Positions 9,366-22,123 of a stretch of 57,968 nt of DNA are shown here, in pieces. The notes under the pieces are model-generated. The model was not told where the DNA came from. It made no database searches and saw nothing but the letters and a program-made list of their open reading frames with translations. The position numbers and the translations under genes were made by a program. The DNA comes from Telmatospirillum sp. Lineage in GTDB: Bacteria > Pseudomonadota > Alphaproteobacteria > Rhodospirillales > Magnetospirillaceae. The stretch covers positions 1-57,968 of the forward strand of contig JARLJB010000120.1 in assembly GCA_031291415.1 (NCBI GenBank), in the 5' to 3' direction. Every line of letters begins with the position of its first letter. Position 1 is the stretch's first letter.

Positions 9366-11402
9366 CTACCCCTCTCGGATACGAAGTATAAACTGGTGCA
9401 CTTCGTCGCCCAGATGGACTGATTGTTGCGACAGGTCGGTCGCCGCATCCAGCACCCGGCCGGCACCGTGGCCAGTTTCCCCGGCCGCCTGGGTCGCCCC
9501 GACGATATTGGCCGCCACGTCGTTGGTCCGCGCAGCCGCCTGCTCGGCATTACGGGCGATCTCCTGGGTTACCGCCCCTTGCTCCTCAATCGCCGCAGCG
9601 ATTGCGGTCGAAATGTCACTGATCTGACCGATGGTCGATGTAATGACCTTGATGGCCTCCACCGCCTCGTCCGTGGCCACCTGCACCCCGGATACCTGCT
9701 GGCTGATCTCTGCGGTGGCATGTGCCGTCTGGTCAGCCAGTTGCTTCACCTCGCTGGCAACCACGGCAAATCCCCGACCGACCTCTCCGGCGCGAGCCGC
9801 CTCAATGGTGGCGTTGAGCGCCAAAAGGTTGGTTTGGCTGGCGACGGCGCTGATCAATTTGACGACCTCACCGATGCGGCGAGCCGCAATAGCCAGACTG
9901 TCGACAATGGAACTGGTATGGCTGGCCTGGTTGACGGCGGTGCCGGCGATCGTCGTGGCCAGGGTAACCTGCCGGGCAATCTCGCCAATCGACGACGACA
10001 ACTCCTCGGCCGCCGACGCCACAGTCTGGACATTGGCGGAGGTCTGGTCGGATGCTGCCGCTGCACCGGCCGCCCGCTGACTGGCTTCCTCGGCCACGCC
10101 ACTTAACGTCGCCGCTGTCGCTCGCAGTTCGGCCGCCGCCGACGCCACCCCTTCCACGACACCCATGATGCCGCTTTCGAAGCTGTCAGCGACCATGTTC
10201 ACCGTCTGCCGCTTTTCCGCCTCGTTACGCGCCTGTTGTGCCTCCTGCTCGGCAGCCATCGCCTCGATGCGCAGCGCATCGCGCTTGAACACCTCGACGG
10301 TCGCCGCCATCGCTCCGATCTCGTCCTTCCGACCGATCGCCGGAATCGCGATATTCTTGTCGCCAGCGGCAAGGGCGGTCATCGCATTGGTCATATGAAC
10401 CAGCGGAGTACCGATGTTGCGTGCAATCACCGTGGCGAGAAGCAGACCAAGGACCAGAGCGACCAGGGAGACCATCCACGCCATTTTCCTCGTCTGCGTG
10501 GCGTTCGCCATCGCTTCGTCGGCAAACCGGCGCTGCTGGCCGATCCCGATGTCACGCAAATGTGCCGTCATAGCGGCAATACGCGTTCCATTGATCGGAA
10601 GATCGATGCCGATCAGATCGACCACCTGCAGACTGAGCGAGGTAATCGAAACGATCGCATCTTCGTAGGCACGGAGCATCAGCCAGGCCTGATCGAGTTG
10701 TCGTTTTTCCTCGTCCGACAGGCTTTCCGGGATGATCGCGGTAAGATCGCGCGTCGCCGCCTTGAGAAAGGTGCGGATCGGCAGCGCGTCGGCCTTCTTG
10801 CTGGTCAGCAGAAAATGCGCTGTGGCCAGGCGAGCGTTGGCAAAGTCAAGGCTCGCTTGCGCCAGACTCATGACGACGGCCATGTGGCCGGCGGCAGCTT
10901 CCGCCGTCCGCATCGCCGCCAAGGCCTGCTCGATTTTGACACCGTTTGCCGCCTCGACGCTTTGCAGCAATTCGTCGCGCCGGCCCTGCTTCTCAATCAA
11001 CGCCTGGAACGATCCGGCGTAATCGCCCTGATGAGCCAGAACCTCGTCAATGAAGGAACGGCCGGCGTCGATCATCAGCTTTTGGACTTCACCAAGCCGG
11101 GTTTTCGCCTCGTCATTTTTCCGATTAAACCTGTCCACTTCGTCGGAAGCGCCGGTCACCAGGTAGCGCGTGACGGCGATCTTCCCCTCGCTTAACGCGA
11201 CATCGGCCTGCACGCTGGCCAGCGCGATGGCGGCCTCACGATTGTAGATATCAATGCCATGCAGCGTGCCGGAGGCGTTGAACCAGGAAAAACACCCCAA
11301 TGTCACAAGAAGCGCAAGCACAGCGCCGAATCCGAGGTAGATCTTTCCGCCAATGGTCAGGCCGGATATGATGGACAGGAATGGTTTTTTCTTCCATGGC
11401 AT
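9366..11402 (-). CDS. Methyl-accepting chemotaxis protein in the sugar operon
   Basis: A 678-residue transmembrane chemoreceptor. TM1 spans about residues 21-41, followed by a roughly 265-residue helical periplasmic sensor (size fits a helical bimodular-type domain), TM2 at about 307-328, HAMP at about 329-381, and a cytoplasmic signalling domain with the conserved tip SQTNLLALNATIEAARAGE. The ribosome site is GGGGAG. It sits between galM (67-base gap) and ytfQ (106-base gap) in the same orientation as the whole transporter row. A role in chemotaxis toward the transported sugar, possibly by contacting sugar-loaded YtfQ, is inference from context. No CheW-binding pentapeptide tether was noticed at the C-terminus. 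Confidence 0.9.
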   Translation of the reverse strand: MPWKKKPFLSIISGLTIGGKIYLGFGAVLALLVTLGCFSWFNASGTLHGIDIYNREAAIALASVQADVALSEGKIAVTRYLVTGASDEVDRFNRKNDEAKTRLGEVQKLMIDAGRSFIDEVLAHQGDYAGSFQALIEKQGRRDELLQSVEAANGVKIEQALAAMRTAEAAAGHMAVVMSLAQASLDFANARLATAHFLLTSKKADALPIRTFLKAATRDLTAIIPESLSDEEKRQLDQAWLMLRAYEDAIVSITSLSLQVVDLIGIDLPINGTRIAAMTAHLRDIGIGQQRRFADEAMANATQTRKMAWMVSLVALVLGLLLATVIARNIGTPLVHMTNAMTALAAGDKNIAIPAIGRKDEIGAMAATVEVFKRDALRIEAMAAEQEAQQARNEAEKRQTVNMVADSFESGIMGVVEGVASAAAELRATAATLSGVAEEASQRAAGAAAASDQTSANVQTVASAAEELSSSIGEIARQVTLATTIAGTAVNQASHTSSIVDSLAIAARRIGEVVKLISAVASQTNLLALNATIEAARAGEVGRGFAVVASEVKQLADQTAHATAEISQQVSGVQVATDEAVEAIKVITSTIGQISDISTAIAAAIEEQGAVTQEIARNAEQAAARTNDVAANIVGATQAAGETGHGAGRVLDAATDLSQQSVHLGDEVHQFILRIREG

Positions 11403-11469
11403 AGAAATCTCCCCGGTATTTTTTTCTTTTTAGAAGATGTCTCCCATCGCCGTAGTCCTGCCCACAGGT

Positions 11470-12510
11470 CTACTCTGCGAAGAACCGGAAGTTCATGTGA
11501 TGGTCGTAGACTGTGCCCGGCGCCAAACGGGCCGACGGGAAATGCCCGACGTTCGGGGAATTCGGCAACCCTTGCGTCTCAAGCACCACCGCATCGAACG
11601 GGGCATAACGAACGCCGCCTTTGCCAAGCGGGCCATCGGCCGGCAGGGCGCTGGAGGAATAGAATTGCAGGCCGGGTTGATTGGTCTCGATCTCGAAGCC
11701 GCGTCCCGAAACGCTGTCGACCACCCGGACGCATGGACGAACCCAGCCAGCCGCGCCGTTAAGGCACCAGTTATGGTCGAAGCAGCCCAGCCCCAAGGCA
11801 TCGAGCCCGGTGCCAATCAGCTTTGTTTGATTGAAATCGAAAGGCGTACCGGTCACCGCAGCGACCTCGCCGGAGGGAATCAGAAGGTCGTTAACCGGCA
11901 GATAATGACCGGCATCGATGGTCAGGCGGTGGTTCCGGCTGGAACCTGAGCCGTGGCCACCAAGATTCCAATAGCTGTGATGCACCATATTGACCACGGT
12001 CGGCTGGTCGGTCACGGCGTTCATCCGAATGTTAAGCACACCGGCCTCGGTGAGTTGGTAGCTCACTGAGGCGACAACAGTACCCGGATAACCCTGGTCT
12101 CCGTCCGGAGAGATCAGCGAGAATAGAACCCGGTTGGCCGCTTCGTCGGCGACGGCGGTCCATATCCGGCGGTCAAATCCACTTGTCCCGCCGTGCAAGT
12201 GGTTGACGCCGTTTTCGTTGCAGTCCAGCTGATAGCGTTTCCCGTCAAGGACGAAGGCGCCTTTGGCAATCCGATTGCTGAAACGCCCGCAGGTGGCGCC
12301 GAAAAACGTTTGGTGCCGCACATAGCTCGCAAGGTCGTCGAACCCCAGCACCACGTCGGCCAAGCGTCCGTGACGATCCGGAATATGCATCTCGGTCAGA
12401 CGGGCGCCATAGGCGATCAATTTTGCCTGCATCCCGCTTTCGTTGCTGAGGACGAACCCCGGTACCGGGCATTCACCCACCGTTCCAAATGTAAAATTCG
12501 CAATCGCCAT
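11470..12510 (-). CDS. galM: Aldose 1-epimerase (mutarotase)
   Basis: A 346-residue galactose mutarotase-fold enzyme. Motifs in order are ATCGRFSNRI, GVNHLHGGTSGFDRR (with the catalytic-type His), VNMVHHSYWNLGG (second conserved His), and the acidic block near the C-terminus, AVVLETQGLPNSPN. It interconverts alpha and beta anomers of aldoses in the cytoplasm. A TTG start 33 bases upstream is open but has no ribosome site; the ATG at 12510 gives the length of E. coli GalM. It follows yjfF by 50 bases. In this setting it could feed the right ring form of arabinose or galactose to the isomerase or kinase, which is inference. Confidence 0.88.
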   Translation of the reverse strand: MAIANFTFGTVGECPVPGFVLSNESGMQAKLIAYGARLTEMHIPDRHGRLADVVLGFDDLASYVRHQTFFGATCGRFSNRIAKGAFVLDGKRYQLDCNENGVNHLHGGTSGFDRRIWTAVADEAANRVLFSLISPDGDQGYPGTVVASVSYQLTEAGVLNIRMNAVTDQPTVVNMVHHSYWNLGGHGSGSSRNHRLTIDAGHYLPVNDLLIPSGEVAAVTGTPFDFNQTKLIGTGLDALGLGCFDHNWCLNGAAGWVRPCVRVVDSVSGRGFEIETNQPGLQFYSSSALPADGPLGKGGVRYAPFDAVVLETQGLPNSPNVGHFPSARLAPGTVYDHHMNFRFFAE

Positions 12511-12560
12511 ATCTTTATCTTTCGAATCTTCACTAAACGCCAAAGATCAGACGAGAATAT

Positions 12561-13535
12561 TCACATGGATTCTGCCGATCTGTTTCTTGGGGACCAAAAT
12601 ATCAACAACAGACGTTGGAACCCGATAAAAGCAAAGAGAAGAACACCGACGGCGATCTTCGTCCACCAACTACTCAGCGTTCCGTCGAACGTGATGAATG
12701 TTTGAATCAGTCCCTGTATCAGGATGCCCACGAAGGTGCCGAACACATAGCCGTAGCCGCCGGTCAGCAGGGTCCCGCCGATCACCACGGCGGCGATGGC
12801 GTCCATTTCGGTACCTGTGGCCGCCAGGGAATAGCCGGCCGAGGTGTAAAGCGAGAAAACGATGCCCGCCAAGGCCGAAAGGAAACCCGACAGCGTGTAG
12901 ATCAGGATCATCGTGCGCCCGACCGGCACGCCCATGAGCTGGGCCGAGGTGAGATTGCCGCCCAAAGCGAAGACATTGGTGCCGAAGCGGGTTTGGTGGG
13001 CAAGAATGCCGCCGGCAACGAACACCAACAGCATGACGATGGCGATCAGGCTGAGCCGGCCGCTCAAAATGGGGATGGAAACGTCGTTCAGCGTCGAGTA
13101 GAGCGGATGGTTGACCGGAATGGAATCGGTCGTCAGCAGGAAACTCAACCCGCGGGCCAGGAACATTCCGGCCAATGTGATGATGAAGGCCGGTATCTTC
13201 AAATAGTGGATACAGGCGCCCATGGCGGCACCGAATGCCGCGCCGATCACCAGAATCATCGCAAAGGCAAGAACAGGCGGCAGAGACAACTGCTCAATGG
13301 TGATCGCCAGGAACACGGTGGTGAAGGCGATCACCGAGCCAACCGACAGATCGATGCCCCCCGACAGGATGACGAAGGTCATGCCGACTGCCACAATACC
13401 GAGAAAAGCATTATCCGTCAGCAGGTTACAGATAACCCTGACCGTCGCGAAATTGTGAAACTCGAACGAACAGAACAGATAGCCGAGCACGAACACCGAT
13501 GTCGTCATCAGCAGCGGCAGGAAACGCCGATTCAT
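12561..13535 (-). CDS. yjfF: Galactofuranose-type ABC transporter permease YjfF
   Basis: A 324-residue CUT2 permease, almost wholly membrane segments, with the family motif GGIDLSVGSVIAF (near residue 60) and the GGNLTSAQLMGVPVGRT loop. It is the second permease of the YtfR-YtfT-YjfF transporter; the start codon overlaps the ytfT stop by four bases (ATGA), indicating translational coupling. It would pair with YtfT as a heterodimeric channel. Confidence 0.88.
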   Translation of the reverse strand: MNRRFLPLLMTTSVFVLGYLFCSFEFHNFATVRVICNLLTDNAFLGIVAVGMTFVILSGGIDLSVGSVIAFTTVFLAITIEQLSLPPVLAFAMILVIGAAFGAAMGACIHYLKIPAFIITLAGMFLARGLSFLLTTDSIPVNHPLYSTLNDVSIPILSGRLSLIAIVMLLVFVAGGILAHQTRFGTNVFALGGNLTSAQLMGVPVGRTMILIYTLSGFLSALAGIVFSLYTSAGYSLAATGTEMDAIAAVVIGGTLLTGGYGYVFGTFVGILIQGLIQTFITFDGTLSSWWTKIAVGVLLFAFIGFQRLLLIFWSPRNRSAESM

Positions 13536-14554
13536 GAAACGATCCTCCGAGACCTGGCGTGCAGATAAATCCCCTTCAGCGCCGGCGACTGAACGAACAG
13601 AATGATCAGAACCACGACCGATTTGACGATCAGGTTCAATTCAGGCTTGAAACCGCTCAACAGAATGCCGGTGTTCATCGCCTGGATGATCAGCGCGCCG
13701 AGAACCGCCATGACGACCGAAAAGCGTCCACCCAGCAGCGAGGTGCCGCCGATCACGACCGCCAGAATGGCGTCCAGCTCCATCCACAGACCGGCATTGT
13801 TGGCATCCGCCGCCTTGATGTCCGCGGTCAGGACCACGCCGGCGACGGCCGCGCAGAGACCCGCCCACACATAGACCAGCATGATGATCATCTGCGTGTT
13901 AACCCCGGCATAGGCGCTGGAACGCCGGTTGATGCCGACCGCCTCGATCAACAGGCCAAGCGCCGTGGCACGCACCAACAGCAAGGTGATCGCCAGCATG
14001 CCAATGATGATCACGACCGGCATCGGCAACCCGAGAAACGAACCGCCGGCGATGGCCGCCAAGTGAGGGTCGACGAAGGTGATAATCCGCCCCTCGGTGA
14101 TCAATTGGGCGACACCTCGTCCGGCCACCATCAAAGTGAGCGTCGCGACGATCGGCTGGATACGCATCAGCGAGACCAAAAGGCCGTTCCACAGCCCGCA
14201 GGCGACGCCGGCTGCCAGGGCGAGCGCCACCACCACCACCACCGGCAGACCGGCGTTGATCAGAGTGGCTGCCGTCGCCCCGGCGATAGCGATCACGGCG
14301 CCGACCGACAGGTCGATACCGCCGGTGGCGATGACCAGCACCATACCAAGCGACAGAAGAGTGACCGGCGCACCGCGGTTCAGTACGTCGATCAAGCTGC
14401 CGAACAGCCGGCCGTCCTGCATGCGCAAGGTGAAGAACTGCGGGGAGACCAGCCAATCGATCAACAACACCAGCCCAAGGCCGATGATCTGTGGGATGCC
14501 CTTGATTCCGACCAGGCGTCTGGTCGATGTCGGTAGAGTGAGAAGACTCGTCAT
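13532..14554 (-). CDS. ytfT: Galactofuranose-type ABC transporter permease YtfT
   Basis: A 340-residue CUT2 permease with TGGIDLSVGAVIAIAG in the first third and the AVGINRRSSAYAGVNT loop that is usual in YtfT-like proteins. It begins nine bases after ytfR and overlaps yjfF. Two different permeases beside one double-ATPase subunit is the known layout of the E. coli ytfQRT-yjfF system. Confidence 0.88.
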   Translation of the reverse strand: MTSLLTLPTSTRRLVGIKGIPQIIGLGLVLLIDWLVSPQFFTLRMQDGRLFGSLIDVLNRGAPVTLLSLGMVLVIATGGIDLSVGAVIAIAGATAATLINAGLPVVVVVALALAAGVACGLWNGLLVSLMRIQPIVATLTLMVAGRGVAQLITEGRIITFVDPHLAAIAGGSFLGLPMPVVIIIGMLAITLLLVRATALGLLIEAVGINRRSSAYAGVNTQMIIMLVYVWAGLCAAVAGVVLTADIKAADANNAGLWMELDAILAVVIGGTSLLGGRFSVVMAVLGALIIQAMNTGILLSGFKPELNLIVKSVVVLIILFVQSPALKGIYLHARSRRIVS

Positions 14555-14563
14555 AACTGGTCC

Positions 14564-16084
14564 TTACGCACTGGCGGCAATGGTCGCCATGATGCCGTCA
14601 ACCGTGACCTCGGCCCCGGTCAGCGTTCCCACCTGGCGATGATCCCGCATCACCAGGACGCGATGGCTGTAGGCGACGATCTCCTCGAGCTCCGAGGAAA
14701 TCACCAGCATCGCCAACCCCTCGGCACACAAATGATCGATCAGACGGATGATCTCGGCATGCGCACCGACGTCGATACCGCGCGTCGGTTCGTCGAGGAT
14801 GAGAAAACGCGGTTCGGTAGCCAGCCAACGCGCCAGCAATACCTTCTGCTGATTGCCGCCCGACAGGAATTGAACCGGTCGGTCGGCGTCCGGAGTCCGG
14901 ATGTCGAGACGCTTGATGAAAGCCTGGGCGATGGCCTCCTGTTCGCGAAATGATAAAGGTCTCAGCCATCCACGCCGGGCCTGCAGCGCCAAGATGATAT
15001 TCTCGCGCACCGACAGTTCGCCGATGATGCCCTCGTTTTTGCGATCCTCGGGGCAATAGCCGAAACCCAGACGCACGGCATCACGTGGGGACCGCAGGTG
15101 GACCTGCTGGCCATCGACGGCAGCCGAACCGCTCTCGGCCCGCTCAAGGCCAAATACCATTTTGGCGGTTTCCGTGCGCCCGGAACCAAGGAGTCCGACC
15201 ATCCCGACGACTTCGCCGGCATGAACCTCCAAGTCGAAAGGAGCCAGATAGCGGCTCTTGCCATATCCCTTGAAACCGACCACGGGGGCGCCCGTCCCGA
15301 TCGGCCGGTCGCGCGACACCCCGGCCCCTTCGGTCACCAAGGCGCGCCCCAACATCATCGCCACCAAATCCAACCGTGGCAGTTCGGCGGCGATCCGTTC
15401 GCCGACCAGCTGACCGTTGCGCAAGACGGTAATGCGGTCCGACACGGCATAGACCTGGTCAAGAAAATGGGTGATGAAGATGATCCCGATGCCCCGTCCC
15501 TTAAGGTCACGCATGACCTGGAACAGCATCTCCACCTCCTGGTGATCCAGGCTGGCGGTTGGCTCGTCGAGAATCAAAACTTTGGCGGAAAGATCCACCG
15601 CCCGCGCTATGGCGATGACCTGTTGGATGGCCACGGAATAGCTGCCGAGCGCCGCCGCCGGGTCGATCTCCTGCAAGCCGTATCCGCTTAGGATCTCGGC
15701 GGCACGCTGGCGCATCTTGCGGTTGTCGACCAAGCCATAACGGACCGGTTGACGTCCCAAAAACAGATTTTCCGCAACCGACAAATTGGGCAGCAGATTG
15801 ACTTCCTGGAATACGGCGCCGATTTGCAACCGTTGCGCATCGGCCACGTCGCGCGGCGTGATGTCAACGCCACCCAACCGAATAACCCCGCCATCGCGCC
15901 AATAGACACCGGTCAGAATCTTGATCAGCGTCGACTTTCCTGCTCCGTTCTCTCCCAACAGGGCATGCACTTCGCCCGCCCTCAGCGTGAAATCCACGCC
16001 ATCCAATGCCAAGACCCCGGGAAACCGTTTCACCAGTCCCCTGATCTCCAGCAGAGCTCCTCCCTTTGGTGCCGTTTCGGCCAT
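14564..16084 (-). CDS. ytfR: Galactofuranose-type ABC transporter, ATP-binding subunit YtfR
   Basis: A tandem sugar-importer ATPase of 506 residues (E. coli YtfR 500). The first domain has Walker A GENGAGKST at about 44-52; the second has the degenerate LLGSGRTE P-loop and an LSGGNQQK signature. The ATG at 16084 is chosen because GGAG lies six bases upstream; an ATG 51 bases earlier is open but poorly supported. It is the first gene of the row ytfR-ytfT-yjfF-galM-mcp-ytfQ and lies just downstream of two LacI-type operators. Confidence 0.9.
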   Translation of the reverse strand: MAETAPKGGALLEIRGLVKRFPGVLALDGVDFTLRAGEVHALLGENGAGKSTLIKILTGVYWRDGGVIRLGGVDITPRDVADAQRLQIGAVFQEVNLLPNLSVAENLFLGRQPVRYGLVDNRKMRQRAAEILSGYGLQEIDPAAALGSYSVAIQQVIAIARAVDLSAKVLILDEPTASLDHQEVEMLFQVMRDLKGRGIGIIFITHFLDQVYAVSDRITVLRNGQLVGERIAAELPRLDLVAMMLGRALVTEGAGVSRDRPIGTGAPVVGFKGYGKSRYLAPFDLEVHAGEVVGMVGLLGSGRTETAKMVFGLERAESGSAAVDGQQVHLRSPRDAVRLGFGYCPEDRKNEGIIGELSVRENIILALQARRGWLRPLSFREQEAIAQAFIKRLDIRTPDADRPVQFLSGGNQQKVLLARWLATEPRFLILDEPTRGIDVGAHAEIIRLIDHLCAEGLAMLVISSELEEIVAYSHRVLVMRDHRQVGTLTGAEVTVDGIMATIAASA

Positions 16085-16193
16085 TTTTTTCTCCGCCCCA
16101 GCGCCGGTCTGCCGGTTCCCTGGTCGCCCCCACATCCCTGCCCGCGCATTCCATTCGTTACGGAAAAAGCAGTGGATGATTCCGAGACTAATA

Positions 16194-16209
16194 GAGTAAA
16201 CGTTTACTC
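16194..16209. promoter_or_regulatory. LacI-family operator O1 upstream of ytfR
   Basis: GAGTAAACGTTTACTC is a perfect 16-bp palindrome with the central CpG typical of LacI/GalR operators. It lies 110 bases upstream of ytfR and 370 bases before the divergent lacI-type gene. A near copy is found upstream of the isomerase gene. Confidence 0.65.
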
Positions 16210-16213
16210 ATCT

Positions 16214-16229
16214 GATAAAACGTCCACTC
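16214..16229. promoter_or_regulatory. LacI-family operator O2 upstream of ytfR
   Basis: GATAAAACGTCCACTC matches the neighbouring O1 palindrome at 12 of 16 positions and keeps the AAACGT core. Its centre is 20 bp from that of O1, about two helical turns, so two dimers could bind the same DNA face cooperatively. Confidence 0.45.
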
Positions 16230-16578
16230 GCCCTAGAGTCCCCGCAGGACCGCAATAACGTTTCTCCGCTTGGTTGATCAGCAAATAACTGTAACAGGTT
16301 AAAAGCGAGTTGTCAGCGTCAACATCCACCCTAACCAATCTTGCCTTGCCACGTGTCCCAACCAGCCCTTTGAAACAATAGAGATTCTCTCTGTAAAGAC
16401 CCGGCCCGCCGCCATTACGCACCATACGACAGCATGCCGGAGCATGACCTGTTGGTCGTCCATTGATGACTTTTGCCGTTGGTAACCGGGTTGTGCAGAA
16501 AAGGTTTCCCCGCTAGGATCTTAAGGGCCGTGAGCATTGGCGCACGGTAAAATCCAGCCCATCATAGGGAACCAATCC
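16230..16578. promoter_or_regulatory. Divergent ytfR / lacI intergenic region
   Basis: About 350 bases without a supported gene, carrying the start signals for both ytfR (minus) and the regulator (plus). A weak operator-like sequence GCAATAACGTTTCTCC occurs at 16252-16267. No convincing sigma-70 boxes could be assigned for either direction. Confidence 0.4.
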
Positions 16579-17592
16579 TTGGACATCAGGGACATCGCCA
16601 AGCACGCCAAGGTATCGATCGCCACGGTGTCTCGCACCATCAACCGGGTTCCGACCGTCGATCCGGCCCTTGCCAAGCGCGTGTGGAAAGCCATTGACGA
16701 GCTGGGATACTATCCCAACACGCAAGCCCGTACCCTGGTCTCGGGGAAGAGCCGCATTTTCGGTTTGATCATTTCGGATGTCACCAACCCGTTCTTTCCT
16801 GGGATTGTTCAGGCGTTCGAAGAGATCGCCATTCAGTACGATTATGAAATTCTGCTGACCTCCACCGTCTATGATCAGCAGCGCATGGAAAATGCCGTCC
16901 GTCGCATGATCGAACGCCAGGTTGACGGTGTGGCGATTGTGACGTTCGGGATGGAAGAAGCGCTTCTCGAGCATTTGCGGTTTCGCAAGCTGCCCCTCGT
17001 CTTCATTGATGTCGGTCCGCCGCTGCCATTGGTAAGCAACATCCGAATCCAGTATCAGATCGGCATTCGCCAAGCCGTCCAGCATCTGGCCTCCTTGGGA
17101 CATCGGCGTATTGCCTTCGTCTCCGGCCCTCCCGGACTGAAATCTGGCGACGCGCGCATCTTGGCCTTCCAGAACGCCATGGCGGAAAAGAATCTGGAGG
17201 TGCCCGGCGCAATGATCGTCAGTGGCCACCACAGCATTGAAGGGGGACTTGCGGCCTTCGAGCAGCTTGCGGCCTTGCCCGAGCGGCCAAGCGCCGTCAT
17301 GTGCTCCAACGACATCAGTGCCATCGGCGTCATGCGCAAAGCATATGAATTGGGCATTCAGGTTCCGCGCGACCTGTCGGTGATCGGTTTCGACGACATT
17401 CGATTGGCCCAATTCGTCATTCCGCCGCTGACTTCGATCCGCATGTCGCAATCCGAACTGGCTCGCCTGGCCTTTCATGCGCTGTTGGCCGATGTGGAAC
17501 GGGCCACGCCGCAGCCGAAAGGGACCGAATATTTTCTGACAACGGAATTGGTTCTGAGGAACTCGACAGCGCCGTTCGAAAGCCAGACCTGA
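16579..17592 (+). CDS. LacI/GalR-family transcriptional regulator of the sugar genes
   Basis: The N-terminal helix-turn-helix is typical of LacI (LDIRDIAKHAKVSIATVSRTI), followed by the hinge helix region PNTQARTLVSG and a periplasmic-binding-protein-like effector domain (VFIDVGPP, HRRIAFVSGP, VMCSNDISAIG, VIGFDDIRLA). A TTG at 16579 with AGGGA eight bases upstream gives the usual LacI beginning and 337 residues; another in-frame TTG at 16537 would add 14 residues. It is divergent from the ytfR row. The natural inference is that it binds the nearby palindromes and is released by an arabinose- or galactose-like sugar. Confidence 0.88.
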   Translation: MDIRDIAKHAKVSIATVSRTINRVPTVDPALAKRVWKAIDELGYYPNTQARTLVSGKSRIFGLIISDVTNPFFPGIVQAFEEIAIQYDYEILLTSTVYDQQRMENAVRRMIERQVDGVAIVTFGMEEALLEHLRFRKLPLVFIDVGPPLPLVSNIRIQYQIGIRQAVQHLASLGHRRIAFVSGPPGLKSGDARILAFQNAMAEKNLEVPGAMIVSGHHSIEGGLAAFEQLAALPERPSAVMCSNDISAIGVMRKAYELGIQVPRDLSVIGFDDIRLAQFVIPPLTSIRMSQSELARLAFHALLADVERATPQPKGTEYFLTTELVLRNSTAPFESQT

Positions 17593-17631
17593 TACCAAGC
17601 CGGGCAGGATGTCTTCGCATCCATTGGCACA

Positions 17632-17678
17632 AATAAAAAGAACGACGGCATGAGCAGGAAACTCAGGCCGTCGTTCTT
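17632..17678 (-). terminator. Intrinsic terminator of eno
   Basis: On the minus strand, arms GAACGACGGC and GCCGTCGTTC with a short GAG/CTC extension form a long stem, followed by TTTTTATTT. It begins about 57 bases after the eno stop codon, the classic layout of a Rho-independent terminator. Confidence 0.8.
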
Positions 17679-17713
17679 CGAAGAACCGGACAGGCCGTTT
17701 CCTCCGGATTGAG

Positions 17714-17734
17714 GAACGGCCCGCCGTTCGGTTT

Positions 17735-17736
<2 letters not shown>
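17714..17736 (+). terminator. Intrinsic terminator of the lacI-type gene
   Basis: A perfect 7-bp stem GAACGGC/GCCGTTC with a 2-base loop is followed by GG and TTTTT on the plus strand. A longer alternative stem (GGCCGTT.../...AACGGCC, 17693-17721) overlaps it. The U-run overlaps the stop codon of the convergent eno gene. Confidence 0.55.
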
Positions 17737-19887
<2,151 letters not shown>

Positions 19888-19889
19888 AC

Positions 19890-21524
<1,635 letters not shown>

Positions 21525-21542
21525 TTACAATACACCAGAGGT

Positions 21543-21570
21543 CGGCATCGCCCAAGAGGGGGCGATGCCG
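21543..21570. other. 11-bp hairpin in the pyrG leader
   Basis: Arms CGGCATCGCCC and GGGCGATGCCG flank a 6-base loop, between the secG terminator and the pyrG start. There is no U-run in either direction. It could fold in the pyrG 5' leader or back up the secG terminator. Confidence 0.4.
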
Positions 21571-21578
21571 TCACAGTC

Positions 21579-21615
21579 AAAAAAAGAGAGAGGCGGTCAT
21601 TCCTGACGCCTCTCT
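21579..21615 (-). terminator. Intrinsic terminator of secG
   Basis: On the minus strand a 9-bp stem (AGAGAGGCG/CGCCTCTCT) is followed by C and seven T's, starting 18 bases after the secG stop. This is a textbook Rho-independent terminator and separates secG from pyrG transcription. Confidence 0.85.
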
Positions 21616-21632
21616 GGCGGGATACGCCGGTT

Positions 21633-21938
21633 TTACCGGCTCAGCGGTGCGGCAGGGGCGGCCGGTGCGGCGGGAGCAGCCGGCACAGACGCCTTGTCCA
21701 TGATCGAGCTCGGCTGGCTGCGCGCGTTGGCAATCAGGGCAAGACCGAGACTGGTCAGAAAAAAACCGGTAGCGAGAATCGCCGTGGTCCGGGTCAGCAG
21801 GTTGCCGGCGGCGCGGCCGGTCATCAAGCCGCCACCCCCACCGATACCAAGAGCCCCGCCCTCGCTGCGCTGGAGGAGGATGACCCCGACCAGGCCGATA
21901 GCGATTAGAAGATGGATGACGAGCAGGACATTCAGCAT
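21633..21938 (-). CDS. secG: Preprotein translocase subunit SecG
   Basis: A 101-residue inner-membrane protein with two hydrophobic helices (about 3-20 and 53-68) joined by the conserved loop LLQRSEGGALGIGGGGGL. It assists SecYE/SecA protein export. The C-terminus ends in an Ala/Pro-rich tail with three PAA copies before LSR. The frame is open for 93 more codons upstream, but only the ATG at 21938 gives the SecG N-terminus; its ribosome site is weak (GGTGAT). Confidence 0.93.
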   Translation of the reverse strand: MLNVLLVIHLLIAIGLVGVILLQRSEGGALGIGGGGGLMTGRAAGNLLTRTTAILATGFFLTSLGLALIANARSQPSSIMDKASVPAAPAAPAAPAAPLSR

Positions 21939-22123
21939 GCGATCACCAACAAGAAGCTGCAACGCCCAAACGGCGCATAAGGAAGTTGGCGTCTTTTTAT
22001 TCGCCCCGGCAGCGCAAGGCAAGACGGCAATATGCATGGGCCTGCAATCTCTGGGGAAAACTCGAGACCAAGCCACTGACGAATCCGAAAGTTTCCCGGA
22101 CAATACAAGACGTTGGAAGACAT

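Noticed and set aside
16252-16267. Third LacI-type operator copy near ytfR
   Set aside because: GCAATAACGTTTCTCC keeps only the AACGTTT core and has poor outer symmetry.
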